From NCBI GenBank assembly GCA_017394835.1, contig JAFPXD010000046.1, positions 1 through 64,000 of the forward strand: a DNA stretch of 64,000 bases. The letters run 5' to 3'. This DNA comes from Clostridia bacterium (GTDB taxonomy: Bacteria > Bacillota > Clostridia > Christensenellales > CAG-138). A model generated the notes under the pieces. The model did no database searches. It was not told the origin of the DNA and was given only the letters and a program-made list of their open reading frames with translations. Below are positions 33,117-41,725 of this stretch, one piece after another. The translations under genes were made by a program, and so were the position numbers. Each line of letters begins with the position of its first letter. Positions within the stretch are counted from its first letter, which is position 1.

Positions 33117-34280
33117 ATGGATATTTCAGAATTCCTTTCAAGGATCCCTCAAGTTGGACCGGAGTTTTTATCATCATATTGTATTGTTAACGGAGCTCCG
33201 ATGCTGCTGGATGATATTCAGAACATGGGTTGTAATGAGTTTTCTTTTCGTTCCAAGCTAAATATGCCCATGAAGCTATACAAATACTTCCCTAACGTTA
33301 GTAAAACAGTCAACCGCAAAAGGGTTAATTTCTCTATCCAGGCGCTGAAAAACAATACAGTCTTTATGCAGACCCCAAGCGAGTTCGACGATGTTTATGA
33401 TTCGGATATCCATATAGAGTACGAAGACTATGTACTGTTAAGATTAAAAGAGTACTGCGATAGATGTATAATCAAAACGACCGCCGATAGCTCAGCTCAG
33501 GAAATGGGGGAAGCCCTGTTGCATAGAGCCTTTGATCTGTATCAGAAAGACGGAAGCTTAGACAAGCTTTTCTTGAAAGAGCCGAGTTCAGAAGCGGAAA
33601 GGCTTTCGAACGAAGTGTTCCGGAAAAGATTGCATGTTAAAGCTTATGATGGGCCGGATTGGGCCAGCGCATTGTCAAACGCGCTCTTTGAAGAATACAC
33701 CGAGTTTTGCAAGCAACTGAAAGCAACATTCCGAACGGCATGTTTTACAACGACTCCATATTCACAGCTAATGTGGGCGTTATATGCAAATAATCATAAG
33801 GGATTCTGTATTGAATACACCGTACTTCCGAACGACCCTCAATATCAACAGGTTTATCTGAATCTTTTCCCTGTCGTTTATTGCAAAACACGGCCGGATA
33901 TGACAAAGAGGATAGTTGATTATCAGGACAAGTACCCCACTGAAGAAAATCTGTGGGATATTTACTTGCACGGAGCATTGAGGAAAAGCATAGATTGGGC
34001 ATATCAAAACGAGTGGAGATTGATACTGCCAATGGGTAAAGCGGAAGGTGCGGATTATAACCTGCAGTTTTTCCCGATAACAAAGGTTTATCTGGGAAAC
34101 AGGATGCAGCCGCAAGATCGCAAAAAGATCATTCGTTTCTGCAAACAGAAAGGGTTCCCTTATTCCGGGGTAACAAGAAACCCTAACCTCTTTGAGATGG
34201 AGGACTGTAAGATATTATGCGAGGATTGCCTTAAGATGAATATCAAACGCAACAGAGAAACGCAGAACGGGAATAAGTGA
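33117..34280 (+). CDS. DUF2971-domain protein
   Basis: I prefer ATG 33117 (GGAG nine bases before) to a TTG 15 bp upstream. The 387-residue soluble protein has the DUF2971 pattern: 'KLYKYFPNV...FSIQALKNNTVFMQTPSEFDDVYDSDI' and 'TACFTTTPYSQLMWALYANNHKGFCIEYTV', then 'YQNEWRLILP'. The family is common in defence islands and on mobile DNA and its activity is not established. Base composition is AT-rich like the RES gene, and both lie in the TnpV copy B cargo region. A terminator follows. Confidence 0.8.
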   Translation: MDISEFLSRIPQVGPEFLSSYCIVNGAPMLLDDIQNMGCNEFSFRSKLNMPMKLYKYFPNVSKTVNRKRVNFSIQALKNNTVFMQTPSEFDDVYDSDIHIEYEDYVLLRLKEYCDRCIIKTTADSSAQEMGEALLHRAFDLYQKDGSLDKLFLKEPSSEAERLSNEVFRKRLHVKAYDGPDWASALSNALFEEYTEFCKQLKATFRTACFTTTPYSQLMWALYANNHKGFCIEYTVLPNDPQYQQVYLNLFPVVYCKTRPDMTKRIVDYQDKYPTEENLWDIYLHGALRKSIDWAYQNEWRLILPMGKAEGADYNLQFFPITKVYLGNRMQPQDRKKIIRFCKQKGFPYSGVTRNPNLFEMEDCKILCEDCLKMNIKRNRETQNGNK

Positions 34281-34309
34281 TCTCCTCCCCAACGAGGTTG
34301 TTTAATTAT

Positions 34310-34338
34310 GTGCACACGCTTTCCCGTGTGCACTTTTT
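34310..34338 (+). terminator. Rho-independent terminator after the DUF2971 gene
   Basis: GTGCACACG and CGTGTGCAC form a 9-bp stem with a 6-base loop, then TTTTT. It isolates the VanRS-like regulon from the cargo region. Confidence 0.9.
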
Positions 34339-34370
34339 CTGATACCGCGGATTTGTGTTTCCACCTCTGA

Positions 34371-34403
34371 TTTTACAACTCCGTCACAACTTTGTGATAT
34401 CTT
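34371..34403 (+). promoter_or_regulatory. Operator/promoter of the VanRS-like operon: 11-bp phased ACAAC boxes
   Basis: ACAAC occurs at 34375 and 34386 (11 bp apart), followed after exactly 7 bp by the -10 candidate TATCTT (34398-34403). The same ACAAC-N7-TAT layout is found at the two later genes of the region. Confidence 0.65.
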
Positions 34404-34491
34404 CACAGTATCGGGACCGCGGTTGAACACGGCGGGGTTATGGGGTATAATTACGGGGAGCAGAAAAGCTCCCGGCAGCCGAGGAGAAAGC

Positions 34492-35145
34492 ATGATAAAG
34501 ATACTGATAGTCGAAGACGAAAAAGCCATATCGAATCTGATAAACGTGAACCTGACAGCGCATGGGTATCGCTGCTTCTGCGCGTACGACGGCAAGGAAG
34601 CGGCGGATCTGCTCGAGGAGAACACGTACGATCTCGTGCTGCTCGACATAATGCTGCCGGAGATCGACGGCTACGAGCTCTTGGAATACGTAAAATACCA
34701 GGGCACGCCGGTGATATTCGTCACAGCAAAGGGCACGTTGGAGGATAAGATAAAGGGCCTCCGTATGGGCGCGGACGATTACCTCGTCAAACCCTTCCAG
34801 ATAGGCGAGCTGATCGCGCGTGTCGAGGCTGTGCTGCGTCGCGCGGGCAAGGCGGAGACCGAGATCACGCTCTTCGGCGTCACGGTCAACACCGAATCAC
34901 GCACGGTGAAGAAGGACGGCGAGCTCATCGATCTGACCGTAAAGGAGTTCGATCTCTTGGTCGAGCTCATCAGGAACAAAAACGTCGCGCTCTACCGCGA
35001 CAGGCTATACGAGCTGGTGTGGAACGAGCCCTTCTCCGGTGAGACGCGGACGCTCGACGCGCATATACAGCGTCTCCGCAAGAAGCTCGGCTGGGAGGAG
35101 CATATCAAAACGGTGTTCAGGATAGGTTATCGTCTGGAAGTATAA
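34492..35145 (+). CDS. OmpR/PhoB-family response regulator (VanR-like)
   Basis: The start at 34492 has GAGGAG; the longer frame is not supported. The 217-residue protein has a receiver domain with acidic EDE (8-10), phospho-acceptor Asp52 ('VLLDIMLPEIDGYELL') and 'VIFVTAKGTLEDKIKGLRMGADDYLVKPF', and a trans_reg_C winged helix ending 'GETRTLDAHIQRLRKKLG...VFRIGYRLEV'. The OmpR family binds phased direct repeats, and 11-bp phased ACAAC boxes stand before this gene, the GT39-like gene and vanY. It therefore probably controls all three. Confidence 0.92.
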   Translation: MIKILIVEDEKAISNLINVNLTAHGYRCFCAYDGKEAADLLEENTYDLVLLDIMLPEIDGYELLEYVKYQGTPVIFVTAKGTLEDKIKGLRMGADDYLVKPFQIGELIARVEAVLRRAGKAETEITLFGVTVNTESRTVKKDGELIDLTVKEFDLLVELIRNKNVALYRDRLYELVWNEPFSGETRTLDAHIQRLRKKLGWEEHIKTVFRIGYRLEV

Positions 35146-35148
35146 GGA

Positions 35149-36552
35149 ATGAAGCTGTTCGCGAAAATCTTCATATGCACGATCGCCGTGATCACCGCAG
35201 CGCTTGCGGTGGTCGGTTATGTAATGATCTCCGGCAGCTTCAAAAACGCCATGGAACATGAATACGAGAACGCCGAGGCGGAGTATCAGCTCGTGAAGTT
35301 CGCGCTGCAGTCGGGCATGCTGTCGGGCAGCAAGAACGGGAGTCTGACAGACGAGGCGCTTAAAGAGGCGGCGGAGCAGACGGTCTCCGCGGTGCAGCGG
35401 GATACGAAGATAATGGTGCTTTCGGAGGACGGAACGGCGGTCTGTTCCACCTTTACGGGGTTTTTGAATCTGCCCGGAGTGGACGAAGTCGGTGAGGGAA
35501 AGGTCGAATTCCACACCGGCGCAGAGAACGGCTCGGAGCGGCTCTATTCCGCGGGTAAATTCACGCAGAGCGGGCGGACGGTAACGTTGGTTTTGAGCCG
35601 CGATATTTCAAGGATATTCGAAGAAAAACGCACTATGGAGCGGAGCTTTTTAAGGACCTTTGCCGTTGCCGAGCTTGTCGGCGCACTCATAACGCTCGGC
35701 TTTTCGCTCTACATCACTCGCCCGATCAACAGGCTGACGAAGAGCACCCGCGCCTTTGCCGGTGGGAAGCACGACGAGCGCTCCGAGGTCAAAACGGGCG
35801 ACGAGATAGGCGAGCTTTCCGGAAGCTTCAATTCGATGGCGGAGACCATCGAGGGGACCATTCAAAAGTTAGAGCTTTCCGCGAAGCAGCAAAAGGACTT
35901 TACCTCGAGCTTTGCACACGAGATAAAGACGCCCATGACCTCCGTGATAGGCTATGCCGACATGATCTATCAGCGCGAAGATATGACGCGCGAGGAAACG
36001 AAGAACGCGGCAGGCTACATCTTGAACGAGGGTCTGCGCTTGGAAGCGCTTTCGCAGAAGCTGATGGAGCTGATCGTGCTTGAAAAGCAGGATTTCACGC
36101 TTTCCGAAATGCCGGCGGACGAGGTGATGCGGGATATCATTGAAACCATGCGTCCTGCCGCGGAAGGCAAGGGAATTAAGCTCGAATGCACCACGCAAAG
36201 CGCGTATATAAGGATCGAGTTCGACCTTTTCAAAACGCTTATGATGAACCTTATCGACAACGCGATGAAGGCGGGAAGCGATAGGGTTTGCGTTTACGGC
36301 GAGCTTTGCGGGGATAAATACCGCGTATCCGTCGCCGACAACGGATGGGGCATCCCAAAGGATCAGATCGAGCGCATAACCGAGGCGTTCTACATGGTCG
36401 ATAAATCCCGCTCAAGGAAAGCGCACGGCGCGGGGCTCGGGCTCAAGATAGCCGCGGAGATCGCCGCGGTCCACGGTGCAGAGCTGCGTTTTGAAAGTGA
36501 GCTCGGGGCAGGCACGACTGTGAGCTTTGAGCTGAAAGGAGCGGCGGAATGA
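35149..36552 (+). CDS. VanS-like membrane histidine kinase
   Basis: The 467-residue kinase starts 3 bp after the regulator stop. It has two membrane helices (about 7-27 and 165-187), an extracellular domain of about 135 residues between them, HAMP ('TRPINRLTKSTRAFAGG'), a dimerisation helix with 'SSFAHEIKTPMTSVIGYADMI' (phospho-acceptor His257) and a HATPase domain with 'LMMNLIDNAMKAG', 'DNGWGIP' and 'GAGLGLKIA'. The ligand is unknown; the downstream D,D-carboxypeptidase suggests a cell-wall signal. Confidence 0.92.
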   Translation: MKLFAKIFICTIAVITAALAVVGYVMISGSFKNAMEHEYENAEAEYQLVKFALQSGMLSGSKNGSLTDEALKEAAEQTVSAVQRDTKIMVLSEDGTAVCSTFTGFLNLPGVDEVGEGKVEFHTGAENGSERLYSAGKFTQSGRTVTLVLSRDISRIFEEKRTMERSFLRTFAVAELVGALITLGFSLYITRPINRLTKSTRAFAGGKHDERSEVKTGDEIGELSGSFNSMAETIEGTIQKLELSAKQQKDFTSSFAHEIKTPMTSVIGYADMIYQREDMTREETKNAAGYILNEGLRLEALSQKLMELIVLEKQDFTLSEMPADEVMRDIIETMRPAAEGKGIKLECTTQSAYIRIEFDLFKTLMMNLIDNAMKAGSDRVCVYGELCGDKYRVSVADNGWGIPKDQIERITEAFYMVDKSRSRKAHGAGLGLKIAAEIAAVHGAELRFESELGAGTTVSFELKGAAE

Positions 36553-37457
36553 AAAGCACGGTCTTTGAATTGCTGGTAATAGCCTCTGCTTTGTTCATAG
36601 TCCTATTAGCGATCCTCATTCCCATGGCGATCCGCAGAAGAAGGAACGGCGGAAAGGGGAACACGCTCTTTAACGTACTCGTTATAATCGCCGCGCTGGA
36701 TCTCGTGCTCTTGGGCGTTCTTATCCCGAAAGCGCTTCTCGAAAGAGAAGAGGACCGGTACCTCGCGGTCGAATGGACGCAGGATTCGGGCGGGAGCTCC
36801 GCGATAGAGCCGCGGGCTACGGCAGCTCCATTGCCCGGAGAGGGGCACGAGATAGACCTTGTTTGGCTGTGGGAAGCGCATGCGCTTATTCAGGACGAAA
36901 ACGAGCTTTCGCTTCGGGAGCCGCTCTCCTTCGAGATGAGCATGGAGCAGGCGGCGCAGACCGCACGGAACGAATTGGATCTGTTATCGGCGCTCGGCGC
37001 TCTCACCGGCCTTGATAAGGACGACCTGCGCTTCAAGTCAGGCGAGCTTCGCGGGCATCCGTCGGCTTCGTTTGAGAGCGAGTTGGGCTCGTCGCCTGGT
37101 ATGCCATGGGGCCTGTGGATCATCACGTTTGAAGACGGCGAGGGAAGGCCCATAGAGCTGAAATGCGATTCGCAGAAAGGCTGCGTTTACTCCGTCGCTT
37201 TCAGGCGGGATGCGGAGGTCTCCGACTTCGTATGCTTCTCCGCACTCATAGGATACGCCAAGTATTTCGGTCTATCGATGCAGGGAGCCACGCTCGACAT
37301 TTACAATGCGGAAACTTACACGCTTACGGCAGCCGGTGTACCCCTTGGTTTTACCGAGGCAGACAGCCGGGGCATGACCGTACTCAGCTTATGCGTTCCG
37401 GGTGAGCAAGCGGTGGGAATGCCGACGCCTTTGCCGACCTGGGAGCCGGAACATTAG
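36549..37457 (+). CDS. Two-helix membrane protein of the VanRS-like operon
   Basis: ATGA overlap with the kinase. The 302-residue protein has two N-terminal membrane helices (about 7-28 and 40-61) separated by a basic loop 'IRRRRNGGKGN', then an external domain of about 240 residues with no family I recognise. The external part has alpha/beta features ('SMEQAAQTARNELDLLSALGAL', 'WGLWIITFEDGEGRPIELKCDSQKGCVYSVAF') like a PepSY/YcgN-type accessory domain. Its tight coupling suggests it modulates the kinase signal. Confidence 0.65.
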   Translation: MKSTVFELLVIASALFIVLLAILIPMAIRRRRNGGKGNTLFNVLVIIAALDLVLLGVLIPKALLEREEDRYLAVEWTQDSGGSSAIEPRATAAPLPGEGHEIDLVWLWEAHALIQDENELSLREPLSFEMSMEQAAQTARNELDLLSALGALTGLDKDDLRFKSGELRGHPSASFESELGSSPGMPWGLWIITFEDGEGRPIELKCDSQKGCVYSVAFRRDAEVSDFVCFSALIGYAKYFGLSMQGATLDIYNAETYTLTAAGVPLGFTEADSRGMTVLSLCVPGEQAVGMPTPLPTWEPEH

Positions 37458-37470
37458 AAACGGAAAAGCA

Positions 37471-37525
37471 TTTTACAACCTTGCAACAAGTATTCAATAC
37501 CGCGTTGACAACTGCCCGCTATGCT
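37471..37525 (+). promoter_or_regulatory. Operator/promoter of the GT39-like gene: four 11-bp phased boxes
   Basis: At exact 11-bp steps: ACAAC (37475), ACAAG (37486), ATACC (37497), ACAAC (37508). Seven bp later comes TATGCT (37520-37525) as a -10. This is the arrangement expected for an OmpR-family activator. Transcription would start near 37532. Confidence 0.65.
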
Positions 37526-37549
37526 TATAGAAAAAGCATGGAGGGCAGT
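37511..37549 (+). promoter_or_regulatory. Hairpin that can bury the ribosome site of the GT39-like gene
   Basis: ACTGCCC (37511-37517) pairs with GGGCAGT (37543-37549) and ATGCTT (37521-37526) with AAGCAT (37534-37539). The ribosome site GGAGGG (37540-37545) lies in the right arm. A transcript from upstream has both arms; one starting near 37532 lacks the left arm. Confidence 0.65.
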
Positions 37550-37553
37550 CTTC

Positions 37554-39029
37554 ATGAGGGAAAGGATATCCTTTGGGCTGTCAAAAGCTCTTTGCGCGGT
37601 ATTGGCGCTTCTCTTCACTTGGGCGATCGCGGCGGTTTTCATCGTGAACTATTATTCATATTGCCTTCCGATCTTGGCTGTGCTGGCGGCAGCGTCCCTA
37701 TTCCTCATAGTACTTGTATGGCAGTTGATAAAGAAACACGAAGCACTCCTCGGGGATAACCGCAAGGTCATCACATGGGGCTTTTTTCTGTTCATGGGGA
37801 TCGTTCAGATAATAATGATATTCCCGCTCCGCTATACGCCCAAATGGGACGTCGACGCGTTGTTCGGCGGTGCGTCGGAATGGGTCATGACGGGAGACTT
37901 CGCATCCTATCACGATTACTTTGCTTATTTTCATAACAACTGGGGCGGGCTTATCATGTTCAGAGCCGTCTTCGGGACGGCAAAGCTGTTTGGAGCAAAG
38001 GACTATTTCCTCGTCGCATCAGTGCTCAATTCCGCGCTGTCGCTTTCGACGATGTACCTGACCGGCTCGGTCTGTGAAAAGCTCGTCGGTATTCGCGGAA
38101 GGATGATTGCGTATTTCTTTTTCTCCATCAGTTTACCGTTCTATTTCATCGCTCCGGCGTTCTATACCGACTCGCTGACCATGTTTTTCCCGATACTCAT
38201 ATTCCGCCTCTATCTCGCTGCGCGTGAGCAGAAAAAACTGATAAAAAGACTCCTCATATTTGCCCTTATGGGCCTTGCCGCGGGAGTGGGATACGGCATA
38301 AAGGCTACGGTCGTAATAATGCTGATAGCGGTGATCATCGACGCGGCGCTGGATCGGGATCTCAAAAGATTCATCCCGATGCTCCCGATAACCGTAATAA
38401 TGATCGCTGCGTGCTCCCTCGCGGCGCAGGGGATCATATTCCGGCATCTCGACAGGGATGAGGCTGAAAAGCTTGAAACGCCTATCCTGCATTGGGTGAT
38501 AATGGGAACCGTAGGCAATGGTACGTATCGTAATGATGAATACAGGTTTACAAGATCGTTTGATGATCCCGCCGAACGTAAGGCTGCGGTAAGGAACCGA
38601 CTCGCAGAAAGGCTGAAAAACTATGGCGTCGGTGACTATGCAGACCTTTTCACGAGGAAGCTCGATATCGACTTCGGCGACGGAACGTATGGGCTCTCCG
38701 ACTGCCTCGGTTGCCCGCATGGGGATGACAACATGCTTCAAAGCTTTCTTGTAAAGGATGGGGAACATCATGCCATTTACAAGCACATCTGCACCGGGAC
38801 GCTGATCGCGCTCTATATCCCACTTATCGCATCATGCGTTCTCGACGTCACAGGCAAACACACCGCGCAGGATCTTTTCGCGCCGCGCCTTGCGCTGTTT
38901 GGACTGATGCTGTTTCTGCTCTTCTGGGAGGCGAGATGGCGATACTTCTCAAACTTCGTGCCGATCATCATGGTGCTGGCGATAACCGGGCTCGAAAGCA
39001 TATTTAACAGATTATTGCCGAACAGTTGA
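37554..39029 (+). CDS. GT39-like polytopic glycosyltransferase
   Basis: ATG 37554 (MRERISFGLSKAL) follows GGAGGG; an ATG 33 bp upstream lies before the predicted transcription start. The 491-residue protein has about 11 membrane helices. After the second or third helix comes an acidic loop 'YTPKWDVDALFGGASEWVMTGDFASYHDYFAYFHNNWG', the position and style of the catalytic Asp loop in GT39/PMT and ArnT-type enzymes that use polyprenyl-phosphate sugars. A large outer loop (about 305-410) with 'GDYADLFTRKLDIDFGDGTYGLSDC' precedes the last helices. The acceptor is probably a wall polymer or protein. Confidence 0.75.
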   Translation: MRERISFGLSKALCAVLALLFTWAIAAVFIVNYYSYCLPILAVLAAASLFLIVLVWQLIKKHEALLGDNRKVITWGFFLFMGIVQIIMIFPLRYTPKWDVDALFGGASEWVMTGDFASYHDYFAYFHNNWGGLIMFRAVFGTAKLFGAKDYFLVASVLNSALSLSTMYLTGSVCEKLVGIRGRMIAYFFFSISLPFYFIAPAFYTDSLTMFFPILIFRLYLAAREQKKLIKRLLIFALMGLAAGVGYGIKATVVIMLIAVIIDAALDRDLKRFIPMLPITVIMIAACSLAAQGIIFRHLDRDEAEKLETPILHWVIMGTVGNGTYRNDEYRFTRSFDDPAERKAAVRNRLAERLKNYGVGDYADLFTRKLDIDFGDGTYGLSDCLGCPHGDDNMLQSFLVKDGEHHAIYKHICTGTLIALYIPLIASCVLDVTGKHTAQDLFAPRLALFGLMLFLLFWEARWRYFSNFVPIIMVLAITGLESIFNRLLPNS

Positions 39030-39079
39030 CAATTCCGCTACAACTCCGGAGAACCCATTTTACAACCGCCTCCTATGCT
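39025..39079 (+). promoter_or_regulatory. Operator/promoter of vanY: four 11-bp phased boxes
   Basis: At exact 11-bp steps: ACAAT (39029), ACAAC (39040), GAACC (39051), ACAAC (39062). Seven bp later comes TATGCT (39074-39079) as a -10. The layout equals that of the GT39-like gene. Confidence 0.65.
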
Positions 39080-39102
39080 TTAAGCAAAGCAAGGAGGCGG
39101 TT
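39064..39102 (+). promoter_or_regulatory. Hairpin that can bury the ribosome site of vanY
   Basis: AACCGCCTCCT (39064-39074) pairs with AGGAGGCGGTT (39092-39102), and TGCTT (39076-39080) with AAGCA (39087-39091). The site AAGGAGG (39091-39097) is wholly within the stem. The outer arm differs from the GT39-like hairpin but stays paired. Confidence 0.7.
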
Positions 39103-39104
39103 TT

Positions 39105-39890
39105 ATGAAGAAACTATTTTTAATGGCGATTATCATGACGGCGGCGTTCGTATGCACCGCATGCGGAGAAAAAGCGGCTTTGGTCATTTCTCCTTCGGAA
39201 CACATCGAGGTTACGGAAGCGGCTGACCCCACGCAAATCGTTATGCCCAAGGAGACAACGGGATCAACGGCTCCCACGGAAACGCCTGCGCCGATCCCAG
39301 TGAACGATCCTTATTTGGTACTCGTCAATTTCGAGCACCCGATCTACGAAGAACCGCCCGTCGTGCTCGTATGCGACTATCTCACAGCAAAAAACGTCTA
39401 TTGCGATCCCCGCCGCCACGCGAATGAGACCGCTGTTAAGGCGCTGAACGAAATGCTCCTCGCCGCGCAAGAGGAGGGCGAATTTCATTTCATTATCGCG
39501 AGCGCGTTCCGCTATATTTGGGAGCAGCAGATGATGTGGGAAGGCAAGCTCAAAGAGGACCCGACCTACGGCAGCGATCCGTACAATAACCCTGTTAAGC
39601 TGATGCCGACAAACTGCTCGGAGCACACCACGGGTCTCGCCTTCGATATCCTCTGCGACGCTTGCCCGCACTCCGATCCGGCCTATGCCAACACGCCTGA
39701 GGCAAAATGGCTAGCCCAAAACGCTCATCGTTTCGGCTTTATACTGCGCTACCCAAACGATAAGCAGCACATCACGGGCGTCCAGTACGAGCCCTGGCAT
39801 TTCCGCTATGTCGGCATCGAGACCGCGGAGTACATTTACGAGCACTCGCTGTGCTTGGAGGAGTATCTCGAAAGCAGCCAAGGAAGATAG
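39105..39890 (+). CDS. vanY: VanY-like D-Ala-D-Ala carboxypeptidase lipoprotein
   Basis: The 261-residue protein has a lipobox (VCTAC, Cys20), a Thr/Pro-rich linker and an M15B domain with the zinc ligands His174 and Asp181 in 'SEHTTGLAFDI', Glu229 and His232 in 'EPWHFRYVG'. 'IIASAFRYIWEQQMMW' is the usual substrate-side helix. VanY removes the terminal D-Ala of peptidoglycan precursors and lowers glycopeptide binding. There is no vanHAX here, so this is a wall-remodelling regulon, not a full resistance operon. It is under the phased-box promoter described above. Confidence 0.88.
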   Translation: MKKLFLMAIIMTAAFVCTACGEKAALVISPSEHIEVTEAADPTQIVMPKETTGSTAPTETPAPIPVNDPYLVLVNFEHPIYEEPPVVLVCDYLTAKNVYCDPRRHANETAVKALNEMLLAAQEEGEFHFIIASAFRYIWEQQMMWEGKLKEDPTYGSDPYNNPVKLMPTNCSEHTTGLAFDILCDACPHSDPAYANTPEAKWLAQNAHRFGFILRYPNDKQHITGVQYEPWHFRYVGIETAEYIYEHSLCLEEYLESSQGR

Positions 39891-39984
39891 TCCTGCGAAC
39901 TTATGCTGAACAGTTTTGAATATCATTTAGCCGTGTTTTTCTACACGGCTTTTTATACAGGATTGGTTTTTGTGCGACTTTTAC

Positions 39985-40113
39985 TTGACTGAACAAGACG
40001 GTTTAGTGCGCTTATCACATCTCAAACTGCGAAAAACACTTGTGAATTAAGTATTATTTATATTGATTAAAGAGTATATGTTTGTTGACTTAAGGCTACA
40101 ATAATGGTATAAT
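39985..40113 (+). promoter_or_regulatory. Promoter and repeated TTGACT sites upstream of the AlbA_2 gene
   Basis: TTGACT (40085-40090), a 17-bp spacer and a perfect TATAAT (40108-40113) form the promoter. Another ACTTGACTGAACAAG copy lies at 39983. Related copies stand after the gene at 41603-41621 and 41681-41697, so the sites flank the gene and are candidate operators. Confidence 0.6.
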
Positions 40114-40133
40114 AATATAAAGGGGGTGTTTAT

Positions 40134-41597
40134 ATGTCATTCCAAACCAATATGATAAACTCGATAATTGAGGAAGCTCGCAAGTATCTTTACGAGCAGC
40201 CATGGATCGAATTTAAACGCAATAATGCCGATCCGCAGGAGATAGGCGAATACATAAGCGCTCTGTCAAATACCGCAGCGCTGTTCAATCAGGAACACGC
40301 TTTTATGATATGGGGCATTGATGATTTTACCCATGAAATCGTCGGTACATCGTTCATTCCTCAGGAAACTAAAATCGGAAATCAAGGGCTTGATCTATGG
40401 ATAAGCACACAGCTTGCTCCACAGGTACAGTTCTATTTTCATACGACTGAAATCGAAGGCAAGGATATAGTCCTTCTTGAGATATCGCGTGCCGGAAATA
40501 CTCCGGTCAAATTCAGAGACGTTGATTATATCCGCATAGATTCAAACAAGAAAAAGCTGAAGGATTATCCCGATACAGAACGTGAGCTTTGGGCAATTTT
40601 CTCGAAAAAACCGTTTGAATCTATGATAGCGATGGAAAACGTTTCGGGCGATTTTGTCCTCAGGGAACTTGATTTTTCATCATACTTTGAACTGCTTTCT
40701 GCTGATCTGCCATCGGATAAGGCAAAGATACTCGAAGCTCTGCTGAACGACAGGCTGATTGTCAAAGCCGAGACAGGTAATTACAATATCACGAATCTCG
40801 GCGCAATCCTGTTTGCCAAAAGACTGAATGATTTTCCCTCCCTTGAAAGGAAGGCTGTTCGCGTTATCAAGTATGAGGGGAAGGACAGAATCAGTGCGGC
40901 AAGCAAAGAGCAGGTTGGAGGCAAAGGGTATGCCTGCGGCTTTGAGGGACTGATTTCGTTTATAACTAACCTTCTTCCGAATAACGAGATCATGGGCAAG
41001 GCGCTGAGAAAAGTAGTGCCCATGTATCCGGAGATTGCCGTTCGCGAGCTCATCGCCAATGCATTGATCCATCAAAACTTCTTCATGGTCGGCACCGGAC
41101 CTATTATCGAGATCTTTACCGATAGGATGGAGATAACAAATCCCGGAGCTCCCTTGATCGACAAAGCAAGGTTCGTCGATCATCCGCCCATTTCCCGCAA
41201 CGAGCAATTGGCTGCTTTCATGCGGCGTATAGGCGTCTGTGAAGAGCGCGGCAGCGGATACGACAAAGTCGTTTTCGAAACCGAGGTCTATCAGCTCCCG
41301 GCCCCGGAGGTCGAGATTTATAACGACCATACCAAGGTCGTGCTGTATGCGCATAAGGAGTATTCCAAGATGAGCAGGGACGATCGTCTGCGCGCCTGCT
41401 ATCTGCATGCATGCTTGAAACGTGTAAACCGTGAGTACATGACGAATTCCACGTTGAGGGAAAGGCTTAATATCGATAAGAAGAACAGCTCGATGGTCTC
41501 AAGGCTTTTGGCGGAAACCTGTAACGCCGGTTTGATCTATGTTTCTCCGGATTCAGTGTCCGATAAGAGCAGAAAGTATCTTCCGTTCTGGGCATGA
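40134..41597 (+). CDS. AlbA_2/Schlafen-type DNA-binding regulator with HATPase-like C-domain
   Basis: The 487-residue protein has an N-terminal AlbA_2 (Schlafen-like AAA_4) domain ('EQPWIEFKRNNADPQEIGEYISALSNTAALFNQEHAFMIWGIDD', 'VLLEISRAGNTPVKFRDVDYIRIDSNKK'), then the RecG-like HATPase_c_4 module ('AVRELIANALIHQNFFMVGTGPIIEIFTDRMEITNPGAPLI' and 'ERGSGYDKV'), and a C-terminal winged helix. Such proteins are transcription regulators, often beside defence genes. Repeated TTGACT sites bracket it, consistent with autoregulation and control of the 1173-residue neighbour. AT-rich DNA suggests transfer. Confidence 0.85.
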   Translation: MSFQTNMINSIIEEARKYLYEQPWIEFKRNNADPQEIGEYISALSNTAALFNQEHAFMIWGIDDFTHEIVGTSFIPQETKIGNQGLDLWISTQLAPQVQFYFHTTEIEGKDIVLLEISRAGNTPVKFRDVDYIRIDSNKKKLKDYPDTERELWAIFSKKPFESMIAMENVSGDFVLRELDFSSYFELLSADLPSDKAKILEALLNDRLIVKAETGNYNITNLGAILFAKRLNDFPSLERKAVRVIKYEGKDRISAASKEQVGGKGYACGFEGLISFITNLLPNNEIMGKALRKVVPMYPEIAVRELIANALIHQNFFMVGTGPIIEIFTDRMEITNPGAPLIDKARFVDHPPISRNEQLAAFMRRIGVCEERGSGYDKVVFETEVYQLPAPEVEIYNDHTKVVLYAHKEYSKMSRDDRLRACYLHACLKRVNREYMTNSTLRERLNIDKKNSSMVSRLLAETCNAGLIYVSPDSVSDKSRKYLPFWA

Positions 41598-41725
41598 TTT
41601 TTACTTGACCGGTACTTGACTGAACTAAGCAAAACTAAACAAAACTCAAGTGTTTATAGGGTTTTATCACTTAGATTTAGTTGACTGGTAGTTGATTCAG
41701 TTAGAAATGATGATGTGAGGTGCAA

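Noticed and set aside
34492..39890. A complete vancomycin resistance cluster
   Set aside because: There are no vanH, vanA/B-type ligase or vanX genes; only VanRS-like and VanY-like parts.
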